From: Bacillota bacterium
GTDB lineage: Bacteria > Bacillota > Desulfotomaculia > Desulfotomaculales > Desulfallaceae
DNA length: 5,305 nucleotides
NCBI GenBank assembly: GCA_009781965.1
Contig: WQUS01000156.1
Coordinates: 1 to 5,305, forward strand
Direction of reading: 5' to 3'
Below are positions 1 through 5,305 of the stretch, one piece after another. The position numbers and the translations under genes were made by a program. Each line of letters starts with the position of its first letter. Positions within the stretch are counted from its first letter, which is position 1. Under the pieces are notes generated by a model. It was not told the origin of the DNA, did not search any database, and saw nothing but the letters and a program-made list of their open reading frames with translations.

Positions 1-591
1 CCTGCCGAAGGGGGCAAATCCCTCTGGCGCTCCCTGGGGGAACGGAAGTCCCTGCGGAATTTTTCCGGCGCCGGAATTAGCAGCCAGGAATTGGGCCGGC
101 TGGCCTGGGCGGCAAGCGGCGCCAACCGGGTGACAGTGCGAGGCGATTTCTATTTTCGGACCGCTCCTTCAGCCGGAGGCCTTTACCCCATTGAGACCTA
201 TATACAGATCAACCGGGTGGAGGGTTTGCAGCCGGGGATTTACCATTACAGCGTCCCCAAGCACGGGCTTTACTTACTGCGGGAGGGTGATTTCAGAACG
301 GCTATGTCCGAAGCGGCTTTGGCCCAGCGCATGGTGGGGCATGCGGACATCGTTTTCCTCTGGACGGCGGTAACCGGCCGGAATTTCTGGAAATACGGCC
401 AGCGGGGCATCCGCTATATTTACACCGATGTGGGCCACATCGGGCAAAATGTTTATCTGGCGGCAGCGGCCCTGGAGCTGGGCTGTTGTGCCATCGGGGC
501 TTTTTACGACGATGAGGTCAATAACCTTTTGGGGGTCGATGGCGAAGAAGAAACAATAGTATACATGGCTGCGGTAGGCCGGGTAAAATAG
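1..591 (+). CDS. SagB/ThcOx-type FMN dehydrogenase, nitroreductase fold (5' end missing)
   Basis: The frame is open from the first base, so this is the C-terminal 196 residues of a longer protein; a TTG at 91 is internal and not a credible start. Nitroreductase-superfamily features appear in order: ERKSLRNFS (visible residues 14-22), the N-terminal FMN-phosphate contact type of motif; LGRLAWAASG (31-40); TAPSAGGLYPIETY (54-67), the hallmark of the SagB-type dehydrogenase domain; GHIGQNVYLAAAALELG (145-161); and a closing VYMAAVGR (187-194). In characterised family members, FMN-dependent SagB enzymes oxidise azolines to azoles in thiazole/oxazole-modified peptides. Many stand-alone copies have no known substrate. 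No precursor peptide, cyclodehydratase or transporter lies in the visible sequence, so a peptide-modifying role is not supported here. It is probably cytoplasmic and converges on the - strand defence genes without overlap. Family assignment is confident; substrate is unknown. Confidence 0.88.
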   Translation, partial: PAEGGKSLWRSLGERKSLRNFSGAGISSQELGRLAWAASGANRVTVRGDFYFRTAPSAGGLYPIETYIQINRVEGLQPGIYHYSVPKHGLYLLREGDFRTAMSEAALAQRMVGHADIVFLWTAVTGRNFWKYGQRGIRYIYTDVGHIGQNVYLAAAALELGCCAIGAFYDDEVNNLLGVDGEEETIVYMAAVGRVK

Positions 592-668
592 CGGGACCGG
601 GGATGAGAAGGGGATACAGAGAATACAAGGGATACAAGAGATACAAGGGAAAACGAAGCCGAAAAAGG
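592..668. other. Convergent intergenic gap between sagB-like gene and mcrC
   Basis: These 77 bases separate the stop codons of two convergent genes (TAG at 589-591 on +, TGA at 671-669 on -). I see no stem-loop followed by a T-run on either strand, so no intrinsic terminator can be called. The main content is a 9-bp tandem repeat. A frame across it on the - strand would encode a Cys-Ile-rich repeat, but that is a by-product of the repeat and not a gene. Confidence 0.7.
613..648. repeat. Four-copy 9-bp tandem repeat, consensus RATACARRR
   Basis: Four consecutive 9-mers are in exact register: 613-621, 622-630, 631-639 and 640-648. Each contains the core ATACA (starting at 614, 623, 632 and 641), and the remaining positions vary only between A and G. 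All purines except the T and C of the core lie on the + strand, so the tract is strongly strand-asymmetric. It sits in the convergent gap, where it could be a simple slippage-prone repeat, a protein-binding array or part of a transcript 3' end. The sequence does not decide between these. Confidence 0.8.
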
Positions 669-1724
669 TCATGCCTGCTGCGCTGTTTTCGATGCTTTTA
701 AGTATTCAGCTATCGTTTCAAGTTGCGCTTGGATTCCCTCGAATCGCTGAGATAGATCGAGAGTCTTCACACTGATCCTGTTACCGCTAATCATGTAATC
801 ATCGTCCGGCGTGATTGGCTCGTCGGTTTTGGCATATAGCAAAACCCCGCTGACATTGCCTCTTACACTTCCGGCGGCATTGCTGACATAGCTGTAGATT
901 TGATACATATTGCCCGAATGATAAGAGGCTTTGCCAAAGTAAGCGGTCATCGTTTTGCTATACCATTTGGTGTCAATGATAATTGTTCTGCCACCATAAG
1001 TTAGGGTCGTGTCGCTCCTCATTGAGGGTAGATATGCGCTATCCGAATGGCAATCCAAATCCCAGTCAATCTGACTTGCCCGGGGGTGGAATTCAGGATG
1101 ATGATAGCGGAAGTATTCCCGGACGAACCGCTCATAAAGCTGATGCATCTTTTCATCGGACAAAAACGATTGCAGCTTCCTTGCGCCGTTCTCTTCGGTC
1201 ATAAGCAAGCCGTCAAACAGCAACCGGCAGACCGGCAAAAGCATTTTGTATTCTTTATTGAGCCTTTGTACTTTCAAAAGGTCAAACCGTATTTCTGGCG
1301 GACGAACATCTTTTACCCCGCCAAGATAGCCGGTAAGCCGTTTAAGGCTGCTTTTGGTTTGCGCCGCTAACTCCCCGTGGTGCAGTAAAACTAGCGCGGC
1401 AGCTTTGACCACTTGATTAGGAAGCGTGTCCTCAGTAAATTCGTCATATTCGCAAATAAGCTGACGGGTCAAATGAGTCATGCCGCCAATAGATTTGGTA
1501 ACGTCAATTTTGCCCCGTACCCCGCTCAGCGTTTCAGTATGCGGTGAATAATCACGGTGAATACCGCGTTTAATCTGGCGGGTCATGCCACGCAAAATAA
1601 TCTCCGCAAACAGTGAATGGATGTTGGCAAAATCCTCAACCGCAAAGCCGGCGGTGTTTCCCGCCGTCAGCCCTTGGAACGCGTACGCAAGCATGTAATA
1701 AATATTTGCAATTTTAATCGCCAT
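669..1724 (-). CDS. mcrC: McrC-family PD-(D/E)XK nuclease subunit
   Basis: This 351-residue protein is the endonuclease partner of the McrB motor encoded just upstream. McrBC complexes translocate along DNA containing modified bases, and McrC makes the cut. The N-terminus IANIYYMLAYAF (residues 5-16) is a family signature. LSGVRGKIDV (66-75) is the conserved strand-loop of the N-terminal region that contacts the motor. The nuclease core shows ERFVREYF (198-205), then LPSMRSD (232-238) and IIIDTKWY (248-255), giving the PD-(D/E)XK triad D238, D251 and K253, followed by GNMYQIYSYV (271-280). The catalytic set is intact and the length is typical of the family. The ATG at 1724 is preceded by GAGG with an 8-base spacer and overlaps the end of mcrB by 11 bases, which points to translational coupling. 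The gene ends the - strand operon. Family assignment is secure; the modified base recognised cannot be read from this subunit. Confidence 0.93.
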   Translation of the reverse strand: MAIKIANIYYMLAYAFQGLTAGNTAGFAVEDFANIHSLFAEIILRGMTRQIKRGIHRDYSPHTETLSGVRGKIDVTKSIGGMTHLTRQLICEYDEFTEDTLPNQVVKAAALVLLHHGELAAQTKSSLKRLTGYLGGVKDVRPPEIRFDLLKVQRLNKEYKMLLPVCRLLFDGLLMTEENGARKLQSFLSDEKMHQLYERFVREYFRYHHPEFHPRASQIDWDLDCHSDSAYLPSMRSDTTLTYGGRTIIIDTKWYSKTMTAYFGKASYHSGNMYQIYSYVSNAAGSVRGNVSGVLLYAKTDEPITPDDDYMISGNRISVKTLDLSQRFEGIQAQLETIAEYLKASKTAQQA

Positions 1725-3771
1725 CTAACGCGCCTCGCAACTTCTTGGTCCATTGGTCAGCTTTCGTTGGCTCGTCAATCCAATATTCAGCAAGAAGCGG
1801 AATCAGACTGTATTCCACAATGGCACGGAGTTTCACGTCATCGTAGTCCTTGCCGCAAAAACGGTCGTGACCGATTCTGAATCCTTTGCCCAGCAACGGG
1901 TCGGCGGCAATCTCCTCGTTTAGTTTGCAGATGGTTTTGACAAGTGAGTTAAACTTTGCGTTGCTTAACTCATCTTGGTGATAGCTAAAACTAACGGTTT
2001 CAAAGGCCGGCTCAATATCGAAAAAAGCAAAGCGGCGGCGTAAGGCGTAATCTATCAAGGCTAGGCTGCGGTCGGCAGTGTTCATCATGCCAATGAGGTA
2101 AAGATTCTTAGGCACGGCAAATTGCTCGTTCTCATACAATAAACGGATGCTTTCCCCACGCTTATCCTTTTCGATAAGCATAAGCAACTCGCCAAAAATC
2201 TTACTCAGGTTGCCCCGGTTTATTTCATCAATAATGAAGAAATAGTCATTTTCATCGTCGTCAGCGGCAGTTTTGCAAAATTCGTAAAATGTGCCGCGCT
2301 TTAGCTCGAAACCGTCATTGGTCGGGCGAAAGCCCATAATGAAGTCTTCATAACTGTAACTTTGGTGGAACTGGACGAACTGGATCCGGCTCTCGTCTTT
2401 CTCGCCCATCATTGACCAGGCGAGCCGTTTGGCGGCGTAGGTTTTGCCCACCCCAGGCGCACCTTGCAGAATCAGATTTTTATTGTGTTCCAAAAGCCCC
2501 ACCAGCGTGTCGTATTGCTGTTCGTCCATAAATACATCATTAAGGAAGTTATCTGCATCGTATTTATCCCATTTCTTTGGCGGCGGCTCAACCGGCATTG
2601 TATCATCTGCTTTAGCAAAGCAAGCCTTGATTTTCTGCACTAACTCTGTGTAAGGGGTTAGGTCGGTCAGCGTTTTGAACGGTGCTTGAATCTCATTGGT
2701 CGCCTTTTGATAATCCCAAGAGCCGTTGTGGGTCCAATTAACGGAGCGAATATGGTAATAATCTTCAACAACCGGTTGCGCCGGTTCGTATTGGTAGTCT
2801 CCGGTAACCTCGCCGCGCCCGATAATCTTGCGTACTCCTTGTTTGACGAAAATAATATCGCCAATCTTTATGTCATGGGTAAATTGCCAACAGCAATGAG
2901 CATCATTCTTGCCAAGGCCTTTTTCCTGAATAGCGGCTTTTGATTTATAATCCCGCAGGTTGCCCAAGTTATTCCAGCCAATCGCCATGATTCCAGCTTT
3001 ATAAAAAGCATCCCAGTGTTGCGCATTGGGTCCTGGGGCATATAACCAATACCTGGGTCTGTTATCTTCAGGAGGCGGTGTTGGCGGCGGAACCAATCCG
3101 TACCCAAAATAGGCGATATCCATAGCAAGTATCCGATAGTTGCTGTCAGCAAAACAGTCCGGGGTCAGGCGGTTGCGGCTCATTGCGGTTAATTCCTCAT
3201 CTTTGATTGCCACGCCACGAATGAGCTCGAAGAGATCGGCGCAGTTGGCGTATTGCTCCTTTTTATCATATTTGGGTGTGTACCCGACATACGCCGCAAA
3301 CTTTCGGTAAACCGACGATTTAAAAATGTAGTATGTATCGGGATATTTGAATGTCAGATAGACGCTAACGGCGTGGAGGTCTTGGAAGGATTGTTTCCAG
3401 CCGCTGTATTGCGCCTGCTCCCTTTGACGTTTCAGAAATGGTTCAAACGCTTGTTGGAAGTCCACAATCCGTTCTTTTAGCGGCAATGTTTCGTCGTAGA
3501 GATTCTTAAACAGCATCCGCACAGTTTCGGGCTCCTGTTTGGCAAACTCGGCGAGAACTCTATATGGGAAATAGTAGGCCCCAACAAGGAGAGTTTCATG
3601 TTTCGCAAGGGAGTTGTTTAGCATTGCCGAAAAGTCCGGGGCCTCAATGTTCCAAGTATCTTGAAAATGTTTCACTGCAATCCACTTGAAATTTTCCTCC
3701 TCGTTGACGCGTTCAAAATCGGCTTTATACAGGGCAATGACCTCTTTGATTTTTGCGATCACGGTTTCCAT
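1714..3771 (-). CDS. mcrB: McrB-type AAA+ GTPase motor with EVE-like modified-base reader
   Basis: This is the motor and specificity subunit of a McrBC-type modification-dependent restriction system (685 residues from ATG 3771). Residues 25-225 form a domain I cannot name, rich in aromatic residues. A proline-rich linker (228-236) leads to an EVE/PUA-like domain at about 240-355, with YWLYAPG near its start, the core KIGDIIFVK (302-310) and GRGEVTGDY (318-326). EVE domains are related to YTH domains and are thought to bind modified bases. After a second linker (EPPPKKW, 395-401) comes the McrB-family AAA+ domain: Walker A GAPGVGKT (437-444), FHQSYSYEDFI (468-478), Walker B FFIIDEIN (511-518), the McrB-specific MNTADR (563-568), ALRRRF (576-581) and FRIGHDRF (631-638). 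The NTAD motif is associated with GTP use in E. coli McrB. An ATG also occurs at 3777, but the GAGAGG ribosome site is 7 bases from ATG 3771 and only 1 base from 3777, so 3771 is preferred. It overlaps mcrC by 11 bases. Confidence 0.92.
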   Translation of the reverse strand: METVIAKIKEVIALYKADFERVNEEENFKWIAVKHFQDTWNIEAPDFSAMLNNSLAKHETLLVGAYYFPYRVLAEFAKQEPETVRMLFKNLYDETLPLKERIVDFQQAFEPFLKRQREQAQYSGWKQSFQDLHAVSVYLTFKYPDTYYIFKSSVYRKFAAYVGYTPKYDKKEQYANCADLFELIRGVAIKDEELTAMSRNRLTPDCFADSNYRILAMDIAYFGYGLVPPPTPPPEDNRPRYWLYAPGPNAQHWDAFYKAGIMAIGWNNLGNLRDYKSKAAIQEKGLGKNDAHCCWQFTHDIKIGDIIFVKQGVRKIIGRGEVTGDYQYEPAQPVVEDYYHIRSVNWTHNGSWDYQKATNEIQAPFKTLTDLTPYTELVQKIKACFAKADDTMPVEPPPKKWDKYDADNFLNDVFMDEQQYDTLVGLLEHNKNLILQGAPGVGKTYAAKRLAWSMMGEKDESRIQFVQFHQSYSYEDFIMGFRPTNDGFELKRGTFYEFCKTAADDDENDYFFIIDEINRGNLSKIFGELLMLIEKDKRGESIRLLYENEQFAVPKNLYLIGMMNTADRSLALIDYALRRRFAFFDIEPAFETVSFSYHQDELSNAKFNSLVKTICKLNEEIAADPLLGKGFRIGHDRFCGKDYDDVKLRAIVEYSLIPLLAEYWIDEPTKADQWTKKLRGALDGD
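1733..1736 (-). promoter_or_regulatory. Ribosome binding site of mcrC inside the mcrB 3' end
   Basis: GAGG lies 8 bases before the mcrC ATG (1724) and within the coding sequence of mcrB, whose stop is at 1716-1714. This fits coupled translation of the motor and nuclease subunits and supports the chosen mcrC start. Confidence 0.65.
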
Positions 3772-3778
3772 AAGCATA

Positions 3779-3784
3779 CCTCTC
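3779..3784 (-). promoter_or_regulatory. Ribosome binding site that decides the mcrB start
   Basis: GAGAGG overlaps the TGA stop (3785-3783) of the glycosylase gene. It is 7 bases from the ATG at 3771 but only 1 base from the ATG at 3777, so it favours the downstream start. The overlap with the upstream stop codon suggests that ribosomes finishing the glycosylase re-initiate on mcrB. Confidence 0.65.
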
Positions 3785-4475
3785 AGTTGTCGTTATTTAC
3801 TTTGCTCACGATGCTCTTTGCTTTGGGCTTAATAATATTATAATGGCGCTGGCACTTTTCGCCTAGGGGGCAACCGCCGCAGGCAGGATTTTTCCGGCAG
3901 TGCTCTTTGGCGTTGATCACAATTAAAGCGTGAAAGCTGTTATAAACTTCCGCCTTAGGGGGCAGATGGCTCTCAAAATAAGTCTTGACCACCTCATAGT
4001 TTTTCCCCGCGTTAATCGGGTACCGTCCGCAAAGGCGGACAGTGTAAGCGTCTACCACAAATGTGGGAAAGCCGAATGCGTACAATAATATCGAGTCGGC
4101 AGTTTCCGGACCGACGCCTTTGGTTGCGAGCAGTTCGGCCCGTAATTTGGCAAACGGTTCCCGTTGCACAGTGGGAACATCATAGCTGTATCCCTGAAAC
4201 CATGCTGTTATCGCTTTCAAGTACTTTGCTTTTTGATTAAAGAACCCTGCCGGACGGATTATTTTTGCCAATTCAGCGAGATCAGTGTTCGCTACGGTTT
4301 CCGGCGCGAGATTATCGCCGAAGTTAGCGATGGCTTTTTTGACGTTACTCCAGGCTGTGTTCTGAGTCAGCACCGCTCCGACGATGACCTCGTAAGGAGT
4401 TTTTGCCGGCCACCAGTGCAGCTCACCGTAATGGGCGAGGAGGGCTTCATATATGGATAATAACTTACCGCCCAT
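3783..4475 (-). CDS. Endonuclease III/MagIII-like DNA glycosylase, HhH-GPD with Fe-S cluster
   Basis: This 230-residue protein has the HhH-GPD fold used for base excision. HWWPAKTPYEVIVGAVLTQ (20-38) and QNTAW (38-42) match the MagIII-like branch more closely than classical Nth. RPAGFFNQKAKYL (74-86) is typical of that branch. The helix-hairpin-helix KGVGPETADSIL (119-130) is followed by FVVDAYTVR (139-147), with the general-base Asp at D142. The position of the Endo III Schiff-base lysine is Glu (E124), so a monofunctional glycosylase without AP-lyase activity is expected. C193, C199, C202 and C208 form C-x5-C-x2-C-x5-C, one residue shorter in the first gap than the Endo III 4Fe-4S loop but still likely to hold a cluster. 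H. pylori MagIII removes 3-methyladenine; the substrate here is unknown. The ATG at 4475 lies in the last codons of jetD (11-base overlap), and the stop touches the mcrB ribosome site. It could be plain repair or a partner in defence. Confidence 0.87.
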   Translation of the reverse strand: MGGKLLSIYEALLAHYGELHWWPAKTPYEVIVGAVLTQNTAWSNVKKAIANFGDNLAPETVANTDLAELAKIIRPAGFFNQKAKYLKAITAWFQGYSYDVPTVQREPFAKLRAELLATKGVGPETADSILLYAFGFPTFVVDAYTVRLCGRYPINAGKNYEVVKTYFESHLPPKAEVYNSFHALIVINAKEHCRKNPACGGCPLGEKCQRHYNIIKPKAKSIVSKVNNDN

Positions 4476-5305
4476 TTGTAACCCCCATCTGCGGAAACAA
4501 GTCCTTAATCATTGGTTCCACCAGAATTTCCTGGTACACCGCCCGGCCGGTTTGGAGCATCGTCTCAATTAACGTGCTGTCCCAGGGGACTTGCCGGCCG
4601 GCCAGTTTTTTCAGCTGCTCCGGAGTCAGCTCGACGCCTTTGGGCGCTTGCAGATAAGCGGCGCTGTCAAAAAACCACGGTTTGAAGGATGAACCGTACC
4701 GCTTAGCCAACCGCCGGCCGATTTCCAAACCGCCGGGATCAAAATCGCCTCCGTAGCAGATGGTACAGCCGGCGACCGCCAGTTGATCCAACAGTTTAAG
4801 AGCCGCCACGCTGGGCTGGCCGCTGGTGCAGACCAGGGCCGGAACGTCGGCGCCGGCTGCAGTCCTGGTTCCGGCAAAATCCAGGATGCTGCTGAAAACA
4901 GCGGGGTTCTCCAACGTGTAAACTGTAGTCGGCAGCCAGCCGGTCGGTTGTTCTAAAAAACGCAGGGGCAGCAGTAAGGGATTGGCAGCGGGGGAGGAGA
5001 AGACGGGCTCACGGGGATCCCCCGGTTGTGTCCTCAGTCCGGCCACAATCACGTTGGAAGACAGATCGTCCTCTGCCAAGCCGGCTTGGCTAAAGAGCAC
5101 TTTTCTTTTTTCCGCCCCGTATTCGGTTTCGGTAAGCCCATAGATGTGGTGCAAGCCGAAGAATAATAGACGGCCCAAGGGCTTGTCGCCATCCAAAGCA
5201 TGGGGGTCGCCAGTCAGCCCGGCGGCAAATACTGGCAGTCGCTGCCGGCGGGCCGGATGCCGCACCAAACTGTCCATGGCCTCAACGCAAGCGGACAGCA
5301 GCGCC
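4465..5305 (-). CDS. jetD: JetD of type II Wadjet, TIGR02679/DUF2399 Toprim protein (5' end missing)
   Basis: The frame stays open to the right edge past an internal ATG at 5277, so the visible 279 residues are the C-terminal part of a protein that is usually about 400 residues long. LTGDPHALD (visible residues 30-38) is a conserved TIGR02679 element. The DUF2399 Toprim domain follows: YTLENPAVF (129-137) with the catalytic-type Glu at 132, VCTSGQPS (158-165), and CYGGDFDPGG (183-192) with the metal-binding DxD at D187 and D189. In Wadjet, JetABC is an SMC-like complex that extrudes small circular DNA and JetD is the topoisomerase VI-like nuclease that cuts it. Type II systems carry DUF2397, DUF2398, an SMC ATPase and this family. 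The Toprim residues are intact, so the protein looks active. JetA, JetB and JetC should be encoded upstream, beyond the right edge. Its GC content is clearly higher than that of the genes behind it. Confidence 0.88.
   Translation of the reverse strand, partial: ALLSACVEAMDSLVRHPARRQRLPVFAAGLTGDPHALDGDKPLGRLLFFGLHHIYGLTETEYGAEKRKVLFSQAGLAEDDLSSNVIVAGLRTQPGDPREPVFSSPAANPLLLPLRFLEQPTGWLPTTVYTLENPAVFSSILDFAGTRTAAGADVPALVCTSGQPSVAALKLLDQLAVAGCTICYGGDFDPGGLEIGRRLAKRYGSSFKPWFFDSAAYLQAPKGVELTPEQLKKLAGRQVPWDSTLIETMLQTGRAVYQEILVEPMIKDLFPQMGVTNGR
4482..4486 (-). promoter_or_regulatory. Ribosome binding site of the glycosylase inside jetD
   Basis: GGGGG sits 6 bases before the ATG at 4475 and can pair with the CCUCC anti-Shine-Dalgarno core using one G-U pair. 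It lies within the jetD coding sequence, which ends at 4465, consistent with coupled translation. Confidence 0.5.

Noticed and set aside
592..668. Bidirectional terminator between the convergent genes
   Set aside because: No inverted repeat with a loop and T-run could be found on either strand.
274..672. A 132-codon open frame on the - strand with a Cys-Ile repeat near its start
   Set aside because: It lies antisense to the well-supported sagB-like gene, and its repeat part is just the 9-bp DNA repeat read in frame. It resembles no protein family known to me.
1047..1370. A 107-codon open frame on the + strand
   Set aside because: It is fully antisense to the mcrC nuclease core, whose motifs fix the true frame; the translation shows no domain.
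2686..3152. Open frames on both strands within the mcrB EVE region
   Set aside because: mcrB reads through without interruption and with domain motifs on both sides. The alternative translations look like frame shadows.
3837..3842. TATAAT on the - strand about 60 bases before mcrB, a possible internal promoter
   Set aside because: No -35-like hexamer is present at 16-18 bases and no TG extension precedes it. The bases encode part of the glycosylase C-terminus, so chance AT-richness is enough.
4626..4877. An 83-codon - strand frame within jetD
   Set aside because: It is an out-of-frame shadow of the Toprim region in GC-rich DNA; the jetD frame carries the ENP and GDFD motifs.

Overview
The window is about 5.3 kb of bacterial DNA and almost entirely coding. 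One gene enters from the left edge on the + strand. A run of four tightly packed genes on the - strand enters from the right edge and reads leftward. The two transcription units converge at about 592-668. No RNA gene, insertion sequence or CRISPR array was seen. Strong purine-rich ribosome binding sites and the gene families suggest a Gram-positive-lineage bacterium, perhaps Bacillota (clostridial or Negativicutes type). That placement is an inference with low confidence.

Left part (1-591, +): the 3' end of a stand-alone SagB/ThcOx-type, nitroreductase-fold FMN oxidoreductase. A 77-base convergent gap follows, holding a perfect-period 9-bp tandem repeat (613-648).

Middle and right part (669-5305, -), in transcription order from the right edge: (i) the C-terminal part of a TIGR02679/DUF2399 protein, the Toprim nuclease subunit JetD of type II Wadjet; (ii) an endonuclease III/MagIII-like DNA glycosylase with an Fe-S cysteine cluster and a Glu where bifunctional enzymes have the catalytic Lys; (iii) a McrB-type AAA+ motor carrying an unassigned N-terminal domain and an EVE/PUA-like putative modified-base reader; (iv) the McrC PD-(D/E)XK nuclease. 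Neighbouring genes overlap by 11 bases, are 5 bases or less apart, and have ribosome binding sites inside the preceding gene or over its stop codon. The whole set is probably one translationally coupled defence operon.

JetD is expected to cut DNA extruded by the JetABC SMC complex, which should lie beyond the right edge. EVE-McrB and McrC are expected to recognise and cut DNA with modified bases. The glycosylase sits between these two systems. It could be ordinary repair cargo, or it could add base excision of modified or damaged bases to the defence. Base composition changes abruptly: jetD and sagB are near 60% GC in sampled lines, while glycosylase-mcrB-mcrC is mostly 33-53%. This suggests the last three genes travelled as a cassette that was added behind a Wadjet locus.
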